Source: Paenibacillus_G elgii_A (GTDB lineage Bacteria > Bacillota > Bacilli > Paenibacillales > NBRC-103111). Taken from it: a stretch of 64,000 nt of DNA. The notes below the pieces were generated by a model. That model made no database searches. It had not been told where the DNA came from and worked only from the letters and a program-made list of their open reading frames with translations. Both the position numbers and the translations under genes were made by a program. The first letter of the stretch is position 1. Each line of letters begins with the position of its first letter. The stretch spans positions 1 through 64,000 of the forward strand of contig JBHJMN010000008.1 of the NCBI GenBank assembly GCA_042219835.1. The letters are read 5' to 3'. Shown here piece after piece: positions 58,134-64,000 of this stretch.

Positions 58134-58574
58134 ATGCGATTTCGATACGCTTTTCAAAAAATCGTTGATTTGAAGATGAACGAGAAAACGCAAGCGGAAT
58201 GGATGCTGTCCGAAGCGATTGGTAAAATGCATGCGGAGGAATCTTCTCTGGCCGAGCTGGAGAAAGCCAAGTACGAGATGCAGGAGGAGCTTCATAAATC
58301 TTCCAGCCAAGTGACGACGGTATCCAACCTGCTCATGCTGCAAAATTATGTGAACCATATTAACGGCTGCATTCAGCTCAAGCATCGGGATGTGCAAGAA
58401 GCCAAAACGATCGTGCAGCTCAAGCAGGATGATTTGACCGGCAAGATGCTTGAAGAAAAAGTTTGGACGAAAGCAAAAGAAAGAGCGTTTCAGCATTTTT
58501 CCAGCGAGGCTTTGAAGAAAGAACAAAATCAGTTGGACGAAATGGCGACGAATCGTTTTAAACGGCTTTCGTAA
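58134..58574 (+). CDS. fliJ: flagellar export protein FliJ
   Basis: FliJ is a coiled-coil chaperone-escort factor of the export gate. The 146-residue protein has FRYAFQKIVDLKMNEKTQAEWML and two long antiparallel helices with many Glu and Lys. ATG 58134 follows GAGAAGGAG; the frame continues upstream inside fliI without a site. Confidence 0.9.
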   Translation: MRFRYAFQKIVDLKMNEKTQAEWMLSEAIGKMHAEESSLAELEKAKYEMQEELHKSSSQVTTVSNLLMLQNYVNHINGCIQLKHRDVQEAKTIVQLKQDDLTGKMLEEKVWTKAKERAFQHFSSEALKKEQNQLDEMATNRFKRLS

Positions 58575-58602
58575 TTCATGAACATGCGGGGAGGTGAGGA
58601 AG

Positions 58603-59526
58603 GTGGCAAACACAGATACGGAGCAGTCCTCCTCTTACGGAGCTATGGAGCGGTTTTTAATATGGTTCCTTATCCCTTTTGTTTTTACAGCTGTACTGCT
58701 CGGCGTTCTGCTGACGATTTTCGATTATGACGTGATGAACAACGTCCTTCGGGCAGCCAATAAAATTCCTATTGTAAACAGCATCATCCCGGATCCGAAA
58801 ACAAAGGAGACGGAAAACAAGCCGGAAACGGCGGAACCCGCTGGGGCCGAGTCGTCCGCTCCGACACAGGATCATGCGAATGCCGGCACGACGGATAACC
58901 TTCAGGAATTGGAACAGGCGCTGAAAAAGGCGGAAGCCGCGCTGCAGCAGCGGGATGAGACGATTAAGGAATTGCAGCTCAAGAACAGTACATTGGAAGA
59001 AAGCGTAAAAAGCAAGACTTTGAGCGACGAGGAGTATGCGCATCAAATTCAACAGCTTGCTACCATGTATGCGAAGATGTCGCCGAGCAAATCGGCGCCG
59101 ATTATGGAGAACTTAACCTCCAAAGAATTGGTTCTGGTGCTTGGGATGATGAAGCCGGACGAGCGCGTAAAGGTACTGGAGAAAATGAACCCGAAGAAGG
59201 CCGCTGACGCCTCGATTCTGCTGAAGGACCAAACGAACGTAAGGGATACGGAAATTGCAGCCTTGCAGGAACGCTTGAAAGAATTGGCGGCGCAGAGCAA
59301 GCAGCCCGCAGACAAGCTGAGCAAAGACGATTTGGGCAGCACGTTTGCAAATATGACGCCCAAAAGCGCGGCTACCGTCTTGCTGGAGATGCAGAAATCG
59401 AATTCTGACAAAGTGATCTCCATCTTGAGCTCTATGGATAGCAGCGGACGCTCCAGAGTTTTGTCGGCCATATCAGATCAGTCCAAAGAAACCGCGGCCC
59501 TGATTTCGGCCCGACTGGTTCAATAA
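58603..59526 (+). CDS. ylxF: YlxF/MotE-type flagellar operon protein with MgtE N-like domain
   Basis: A protein of about 307 residues with one N-terminal transmembrane helix (about 15-40, FLIWFLIPFVFTAVLLGVLL), a Pro/Glu/Thr-rich linker, a coiled coil (about 100-145) and a C-terminal MgtE_N-like domain (LATMYAKMSPSKSAPIMENL and FANMTPKSAATVLLEMQ). It resembles B. subtilis YlxF and MotE, proposed chaperones for stator or export parts; the role is not proven. GTG 58603 follows GGGAGGTGA; GTG 58594 lies in that site. Confidence 0.82.
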   Translation: MANTDTEQSSSYGAMERFLIWFLIPFVFTAVLLGVLLTIFDYDVMNNVLRAANKIPIVNSIIPDPKTKETENKPETAEPAGAESSAPTQDHANAGTTDNLQELEQALKKAEAALQQRDETIKELQLKNSTLEESVKSKTLSDEEYAHQIQQLATMYAKMSPSKSAPIMENLTSKELVLVLGMMKPDERVKVLEKMNPKKAADASILLKDQTNVRDTEIAALQERLKELAAQSKQPADKLSKDDLGSTFANMTPKSAATVLLEMQKSNSDKVISILSSMDSSGRSRVLSAISDQSKETAALISARLVQ

Positions 59527-59552
59527 AACCAATGGAAAGGAGGTGAAAAAAG

Positions 59553-61025
59553 ATGGAAATTTCGACACAAACTCCTGTGGCCGCATCTGCCGGGATATCC
59601 GCTGCCGGATCGAACGCTTCCGCCAGTACGGGGAGCGCAGCCGGAGGGGCCGGATCTTTCTCGTCGGCTCTAAGCGGAATGATGACAGGCGATGCTTCCG
59701 GAGCGGGGGCTGCCAATGCAGGAAACGCCGGCTTGTCGGCACTCGCTCAATTGATCACTCCTTTAGTTGCCGCGCTCCCGCAGACGGCGGATCAGACTCA
59801 GGCTCAAACCGTTCAACAAATCGACGGCTTAATCCAACTGCTCGACTCGCCTAAGGGTGAGGATGCAAACGCGCTGACGGACAACCCGGATTTGCAAGCT
59901 TGGTTGCTGCAGCTTCAAGCGATGCTGGCGGCACTTTCCTCGAATCAGCAGGATAGTGATCAAGCGGCTGTTCCAACGGATGAAGGAAATAACGCAGAAG
60001 AGAGTGTGGATGCGCTTAACCCGCTGCTATTTATTCCTATGACGCCTGCTGTGGATACGCCTGCGGAGACGAAGACCGGTGAGCTTGACGCGATTCAGCA
60101 GCCCAAAGCGTTGACGGCGCAGGAAGCCGCCGCATTGTTGAAACAGTTGAAAGACCTGGTAGTGGAAGGAATAACAGATCCGAAGCTTCAGCAAACGGTG
60201 AAAGAGCTGCCGTCTGTTCTGATGTCAGCCGCTTCCAAATTAAGCGAATTGCAAAAAACAAGCGCCGATCAACGCCGTGTTTCTTCTACGATACAGACGG
60301 CAGCGACAGCGGAAGCAGCTCCGTCTTCGGATGCCGGGAAGCTTGTCCAGGTGGTCCCTAGCCCAGTGCAGAAGCTCGAAGCACTTTCAGCCAAGGCTAC
60401 GATGGTTCAGCTTCATCTGGACCCGCCGAAAGCCGACGAAGGGCCTCTGTTTGAGCCGCTGAACGCGGGAATGGCAGACGGTGCGGAAAATCAGCCGATG
60501 CCGCTGCACGAATACATCAAGCAGCAGGGCGGACATGCGCAGATAAAAGCGCCGGTTGTGCAGATGCAGGCAAGTACTTTTTCGGAGGACATGACGCAGT
60601 TTGTCGTTCGTTCCATAGTTATGGGAACCTCGGCAGACGGGATGACCGAGGCTAAAATTTCGTTGTATCCTCAGCATCTCGGACACGTTGAAGTGAAGCT
60701 GACCATGCATAACGGACAACTGATTGCGCAATTCTTAGCGGACAGCTTGGCCGGTAAGGAAATGCTGGAAAGCCAGTTATCGCAGCTCAGAGCAACATTG
60801 CAGAGCCAGGGCATCCAAGTGGAGAAGCTTGAAGTAAGCCAAAGCCAGAACTACCAGTCCGGCATGTTCCAGGAAGGACGCCAGCAGCAGTCCGGACAAT
60901 CCTCCAAGCAGCAAAAAGCGGCCAGCGGCCGAATTGCCGCGATGGAAGACGAGCTGAAGGAAGAAGCGAAGACTTCGAGCGCCGCAGGCAGCTTTGGGAC
61001 CGGATCGATTGACGTTACGGCCTAA
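59553..61025 (+). CDS. fliK: flagellar hook-length control protein FliK
   Basis: FliK measures hook length and triggers the export switch at FlhB. The 490-residue protein has a low-complexity Ala/Ser/Gly-rich N-terminus (1-60), a Gln/Ala/Leu-rich middle (the ruler part) and a C-terminal FliK domain with AKISLYPQHLGHVEVKLTMHNGQLIAQFLADSLAGKEMLESQLSQLRATLQSQGIQVEKLEVS, which fits the FlhB-binding core. AAAGGAGGTG precedes the ATG at 59553. This is the main FliK; a second FliK-like protein lies at 36903. Confidence 0.88.
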   Translation: MEISTQTPVAASAGISAAGSNASASTGSAAGGAGSFSSALSGMMTGDASGAGAANAGNAGLSALAQLITPLVAALPQTADQTQAQTVQQIDGLIQLLDSPKGEDANALTDNPDLQAWLLQLQAMLAALSSNQQDSDQAAVPTDEGNNAEESVDALNPLLFIPMTPAVDTPAETKTGELDAIQQPKALTAQEAAALLKQLKDLVVEGITDPKLQQTVKELPSVLMSAASKLSELQKTSADQRRVSSTIQTAATAEAAPSSDAGKLVQVVPSPVQKLEALSAKATMVQLHLDPPKADEGPLFEPLNAGMADGAENQPMPLHEYIKQQGGHAQIKAPVVQMQASTFSEDMTQFVVRSIVMGTSADGMTEAKISLYPQHLGHVEVKLTMHNGQLIAQFLADSLAGKEMLESQLSQLRATLQSQGIQVEKLEVSQSQNYQSGMFQEGRQQQSGQSSKQQKAASGRIAAMEDELKEEAKTSSAAGSFGTGSIDVTA

Positions 61026-61059
61026 GTAAGCTTACACCGATGGAGCAGGGGGTGAAACC

Positions 61060-61509
61060 GTGCCCGATTCAAATGTCAGCACCAGGAACATATGGCCATA
61101 TTACGCCAAAGGAAATATTCAGAACGCCGGCAAAGCCGAGGAAAAAGGGAAATTGGGACAAGACGAATTTCTTAAAATTCTCATGACCCAATTGCAAAAC
61201 CAAGATCCGACGCAGCCAATGCAGGATAAAGAATTCATCGCTCAGATGGCTCAATTTACATCTGTCGAGCAGCTTACCAAAATGAGTTCGGAAATGAAAA
61301 TGCTTCGGCAGTCGCTAGGATTTGCTTCCGGTCTGATTGGTAAAAAGGTTACCTATACCTACGTCGACAAAAACAACAAATCGGTCGTCAAAACCGGAAC
61401 TGTGGAGTCCATCCTTATGAAGAAGGACGAGCAGTACGCAAAAATTAACGGTGACGAAGTGAAGGTGGATCAGATCAGCCAGATTTCCAATCCGGAGGTA
61501 ACTCCATGA
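61060..61509 (+). CDS. flgD: flagellar hook capping protein FlgD
   Basis: FlgD caps the growing hook. The 149-residue protein is the short Gram-positive form: KLGQDEFLKILMTQLQNQDPTQPMQDKEFIAQMAQFTSVEQLTKMSSEM is the typical cap signature, followed by a small beta domain (GLIGKKVTYTYVDKNNKSVVKTGTVESI). The start is GTG 61060 after GCAGGGGGTGA. Its end overlaps the next gene by 4 bases. Confidence 0.93.
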   Translation: MPDSNVSTRNIWPYYAKGNIQNAGKAEEKGKLGQDEFLKILMTQLQNQDPTQPMQDKEFIAQMAQFTSVEQLTKMSSEMKMLRQSLGFASGLIGKKVTYTYVDKNNKSVVKTGTVESILMKKDEQYAKINGDEVKVDQISQISNPEVTP

Positions 61510-61883
61510 CGGATCGAATAACGGTTGGTCGGCTGTTTCCGAATGCAATGGCGCCGCAGCCCGTACGACGAACGGACCCGGAACCAAGGGTTCAGACAAC
61601 CTCGTTCGATGCGATGCTGCAAAATCAACTCGTGCGTTTCAGTCATCACGCGGAAGAACGCTTGCGGCAGCGGGGCATTCAGCTTGGGCCCGAGCAGCTT
61701 GTCAAGCTCAACACCGCAATTGACAAAGCCGCGAGCAAAGGGGCAAAGGATTCGTTGATGCTTCTCAACGATACGGCTCTGATCGTCAACATCAAGAATC
61801 GCACGGTAGTTACAGCCATGGACGGAGCATCGATGAAGGACAATGTATTTACCCAAATCGACTCGGCCATGATTATTTCGTAA
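61506..61883 (+). CDS. TIGR02530 family flagellar operon protein
   Basis: A 125-residue protein of the flagellar operon family known as TIGR02530, found next to flgD in Clostridia and Bacillales. The conserved region is LVRFSHHAEERLRQRGIQLGPEQLVKLNTAIDKAASKGAKDSLMLLNDTALIVNIKNRTVVTAMD. The role is unknown, but its fixed place between flgD and flgE suggests a hook-assembly function. It overlaps flgD by 4 bases. Confidence 0.85.
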   Translation: MTDRITVGRLFPNAMAPQPVRRTDPEPRVQTTSFDAMLQNQLVRFSHHAEERLRQRGIQLGPEQLVKLNTAIDKAASKGAKDSLMLLNDTALIVNIKNRTVVTAMDGASMKDNVFTQIDSAMIIS

Positions 61884-62046
61884 CGATAGGCCGGCCCGAA
61901 TTTCGGAGGCCGAGGTTGTGGACCGACTGAAACAACCAAAGAACGAATAGGTTATAAAACTTGCTGTAGCTCACGTTAATTACATCATCATTGACAACTG
62001 TTTCCATCCATCGATGTGCAGTTGCAATATGGGAGGAAAACTATCG

Positions 62047-62871
62047 ATGTTAAGATCGCTTTATTCCGGCGTTTCGGGTATGAGAGGCTTTCAAACGAAG
62101 CTTGACGTCATTGGCAACAACATCGCAAACGTGAATACGTACGGCTTCAAAGCCGGGCGCGTAGCGTTCAAAGACATCATGAGCCAAAAGATTTCAGGCG
62201 TAACGGCCCCGACGGAAACAGTGGGCGGCGTTAATGCCAAACAAATCGGACTTGGCGTTACGGTTGGCGCTATCGATACTCTCCATACACCGGGCAGCGC
62301 CCAGACGACGAATAAAATCACGGATTTGCGTATTGACGGGGACGGGTTCTTCCTTGTATCTCCGACTACCGAGGTAGAGGGGCAGCCGCTTCTTACACGT
62401 GCCGGCAATTTTGATCTGGATGCCCAACGTCGTCTCGTCACGGCGGATGGGATGTTCGTTTTGAGTACCGGAAATACTCCTGTGGCGTTGGACGAAGCCG
62501 TTACTGCATTCTCGATTTCGCAGTCCGGCGAAATTATCGCCATCGGAGCTGACGGGGCTGCAACGCCGACAAATCAGTTCATCGCCGTTGCCAAAGTAAC
62601 AAATCCGGGCGGCCTGGAAAAAGTCGGCGGCAACCTGTACCGGACGACGCCAAACTCGAATACGGAAGAAATCGATCTCGCTGCTTCCTTGGCCAACAAC
62701 CCGACTACGGGAACCGGCGCTATCGTTTCCGGACAGCTTGAAATGTCCAACGTGGATTTAACGTCCGAGTTTACGGAAATGATCATCGCTCAGCGCGGTT
62801 TCCAGTCCAACTCGAGAATTATTACGACATCCGACGAAGTGCTTCAAGAAGTCGTCGGTCTGAAACGATAG
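62047..62871 (+). CDS. flgE: flagellar hook protein FlgE (short Gram-positive form)
   Basis: A 274-residue FlgE/F/G-family protein. It starts MLRSLYSGVSGMRGFQTKLDVIGNNIANVNTYGFKAGRV, has IDGDGFFLVS in the FlgEFG core and ends with LEMSNVDLTSEFTEMIIAQRGFQSNSRIITTSDEVLQEVVGLKR. The place after flgD and the length close to B. subtilis FlgE argue for the hook protein rather than the distal rod protein FlgG; the two are hard to separate by sequence. ATG 62047 follows TGGGAGGAAA. Confidence 0.85.
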   Translation: MLRSLYSGVSGMRGFQTKLDVIGNNIANVNTYGFKAGRVAFKDIMSQKISGVTAPTETVGGVNAKQIGLGVTVGAIDTLHTPGSAQTTNKITDLRIDGDGFFLVSPTTEVEGQPLLTRAGNFDLDAQRRLVTADGMFVLSTGNTPVALDEAVTAFSISQSGEIIAIGADGAATPTNQFIAVAKVTNPGGLEKVGGNLYRTTPNSNTEEIDLAASLANNPTTGTGAIVSGQLEMSNVDLTSEFTEMIIAQRGFQSNSRIITTSDEVLQEVVGLKR

Positions 62872-62925
62872 TTTGCTTCAAGGGGGAGGGACTCTCCCCC
62901 GACTTTATCCTTTCGGAGGTAACCG

Positions 62926-63147
62926 ATGGTCCGCCTGACACGGCTTAATGGGAAAGCAATCGTCCTGAACGCGCTTTTGATCGAATCAATCGAAGAAACG
63001 CCGGACACGATGGTCACGCTGGTGACCGGTAAAAAAATCATGGTGCTCGAGCCGGTGACGGAAGTAATGGACACCGTACACCGCTTTTTGCAAACCGTAG
63101 GTCTTGTCGGCGGTACGGTTAAGAGCCTGAATTCGGAGGGGTCGTAA
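62926..63147 (+). CDS. swrD: SwrD/FlbD family flagellar protein
   Basis: A 73-residue FlbD-family protein (VRLTRLNGKAIVLNALLIESIEETPDTMVTLVTGKKIMVLEP), matching B. subtilis SwrD, which raises flagellar power for swarming. It lies between flgE and fliL. TTCGGAGG precedes the ATG. Its stop is 1 base before the fliL start. Confidence 0.9.
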   Translation: MVRLTRLNGKAIVLNALLIESIEETPDTMVTLVTGKKIMVLEPVTEVMDTVHRFLQTVGLVGGTVKSLNSEGS

Positions 63148-63148
63148 G

Positions 63149-63628
63149 TTGTTTAAAAGCAGAATTTTCATTATGATTGTCGCTATTCTTATTGCGATTA
63201 CATTGATATTGACGGCTGCGTTCGTCCTGTGGAACTATATGGATAAAGCTGGTCGGAATCCTCAAGAGCAGGCGCAAAGTTCCGCCCGCGATGTAAAACA
63301 AGCCAAAAAGCTGACTCCGGATGAGGTCAAGCAAAATACAGTCATCATGAAAGACGTGCTTACCAATTTGGCCGGGGGCAATGGCAAATTCATTAAATTG
63401 AGCTTTGCCTTTGAACTGGAAAATAAGAAGGCCAAGGAAGAGTTTGAGAAGTTGGACAGCCAAATGAAGGCCATTGTCATTCAAACGCTCTCCGATATGA
63501 CACCGGAGCAAGTATCGGGAAGCAAAGGCTTCGACAATCTCACTTCCGCCCTTATGAATAAAATGACCCCGCTTCTTCAGGCGGGAAAAATGAATCAAAT
63601 CTTGATTACGGATTTCGTGCTCCAATAA
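63149..63628 (+). CDS. fliL: flagellar basal body-associated protein FliL
   Basis: FliL sits around the stator and helps it stay active. The 159-residue protein has one N-terminal transmembrane helix (about 5-30, RIFIMIVAILIAITLILTAAF) and a periplasmic-like SPFH-type domain with FIKLSFAFELENKKAKEEFEKLDSQMKAIVIQTLSDMTPEQVSGSKG. The TTG start at 63149 is preceded by TTCGGAGGGG. Confidence 0.92.
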   Translation: MFKSRIFIMIVAILIAITLILTAAFVLWNYMDKAGRNPQEQAQSSARDVKQAKKLTPDEVKQNTVIMKDVLTNLAGGNGKFIKLSFAFELENKKAKEEFEKLDSQMKAIVIQTLSDMTPEQVSGSKGFDNLTSALMNKMTPLLQAGKMNQILITDFVLQ

Positions 63629-63668
63629 CTACATAGCATGCGGCAGCAGCTCAAAGGAGGTGACGCTA

Positions 63669-64000
63669 ATGGTTGATGTTCTTTCACAGAATGAGATTGA
63701 CGCCTTGCTAGCGGCGCTTTCTTCAGGGGAAATGGATGCGGAGGAGCTTAAAAAGGAAGAGACGCAGAAAAAAATACGGGTTTACGATTTTAAACGAGCC
63801 GTACGTTTCTCCAAGGATCATATCCGGAGCTTAACCCGAATTCACGAAAACTTTGCCCGGTATTTGACGACGTATTTTTCCGCTCAGCTTAGAACCTTTG
63901 TCCAGATTAACGTAGTGCAAGTCGAACAGCTGCCCTATGACGAATTCATCCGCTCCATTCCGAAGATGACGATTCTTAACATTTTCGAAGCGGAGCCGTT
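63669..64000 (+). CDS. fliM: flagellar motor switch protein FliM (5' part, cut by window end)
   Basis: The first 110 residues of FliM are visible, cut by the window edge. It begins MVDVLSQNEIDALLAALSSG, the conserved N-terminal peptide that binds phosphorylated CheY. VYDFKRAVRFSKDHIRSLTRIHENFARYLTTYFSAQLRTFVQINVVQVEQLPYDEFIRSIPK follows, the start of the middle domain. AAAGGAGGTGA precedes the ATG at 63669. Confidence 0.95.
   Translation, partial: MVDVLSQNEIDALLAALSSGEMDAEELKKEETQKKIRVYDFKRAVRFSKDHIRSLTRIHENFARYLTTYFSAQLRTFVQINVVQVEQLPYDEFIRSIPKMTILNIFEAEP

Noticed and set aside
1..64000. tRNA, rRNA, insertion sequence, prophage or toxin-antitoxin genes
   Set aside because: None could be recognised; the YolD-like pair at the left edge is the only element with a possible phage or SOS link.

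Overview
The window reads as a chromosomal core segment of a Paenibacillus-like member of the Bacillales. The gene order follows Bacillus subtilis (rsmD-coaD-ylbJ-ylbL-tmcAL-ylbN-rpmF; fapR-plsX-fabD-fabG-acpP-rnc-smc-ftsY-ylxM-ffh-rpsP-khpA-rimM-trmD-rplS-lepB-rbgA; rnhB-ylqG-ylqH; sucCD-dprA-topA-trmFO-hslVU-codY; then the fla/che operon). Composition is higher in GC than Bacillus. fabH and fabF are inserted in the fatty-acid operon, which directly follows rpmF. No tRNA, rRNA, insertion sequence, prophage or CRISPR array is visible.

Layout. 1-2.3 kb: accessory, AT-rich stretch with a small winged-helix protein, a YolD-like protein, a secreted protein, an unknown protein and a gene tail. 2.3-7.8 kb: rsmD, coaD, ylbJ, a ylbL lacking its protease core, tmcAL, ylbN and rpmF. 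7.9-14.2 kb: the fatty-acid operon under a FapR-like operator. 14.3-25.9 kb: rnc, smc, the SRP genes (ftsY, ylxM, ffh), rpsP, khpA, rimM, trmD, rplS, lepB and rbgA. 25.9-35.5 kb: an accessory block between rbgA and rnhB. It holds a MOSC protein, an amino-sugar unit (nagA and an RpiR regulator divergent from a cytoplasmic GH20 hexosaminidase), a MATE-GNAT-flavoprotein set and a leaderless polysaccharide deacetylase.

35.6-41.7 kb: a lipoprotein, rnhB, a FliK-like protein with 15 copies of a 14-residue repeat, an FlhB-C-like protein, yraN, comM and a zinc-ribbon protein. 41.9-51.9 kb: sucCD, dprA, topA, trmFO, hslVU and codY; the xerC/codV gene usual between trmFO and hslV is absent. 52.1-64.0 kb: flagellar operon flgB-flgC-fliE-F-G-H-I-J-ylxF-fliK-flgD-(TIGR02530)-flgE-swrD-fliL-fliM, cut at the window edge.

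Most interesting points: (1) YlbL keeps its anchor, PDZ domain and tail but lacks the Ser-Lys protease core. (2) An orphan FliK-like/FlhB-C-like pair outside the flagellar operon carries an in-frame 42-bp minisatellite, as if it were a length-variable ruler. (3) A stem-loop just upstream of rnc could be an RNase III autoregulatory site. (4) A diverged FapR operator overlaps the expected start of the fatty-acid transcript. (5) An RNA with two mutually exclusive foldings precedes the FliK-like gene. (6) Two operator-promoter arrangements lie in the accessory block.
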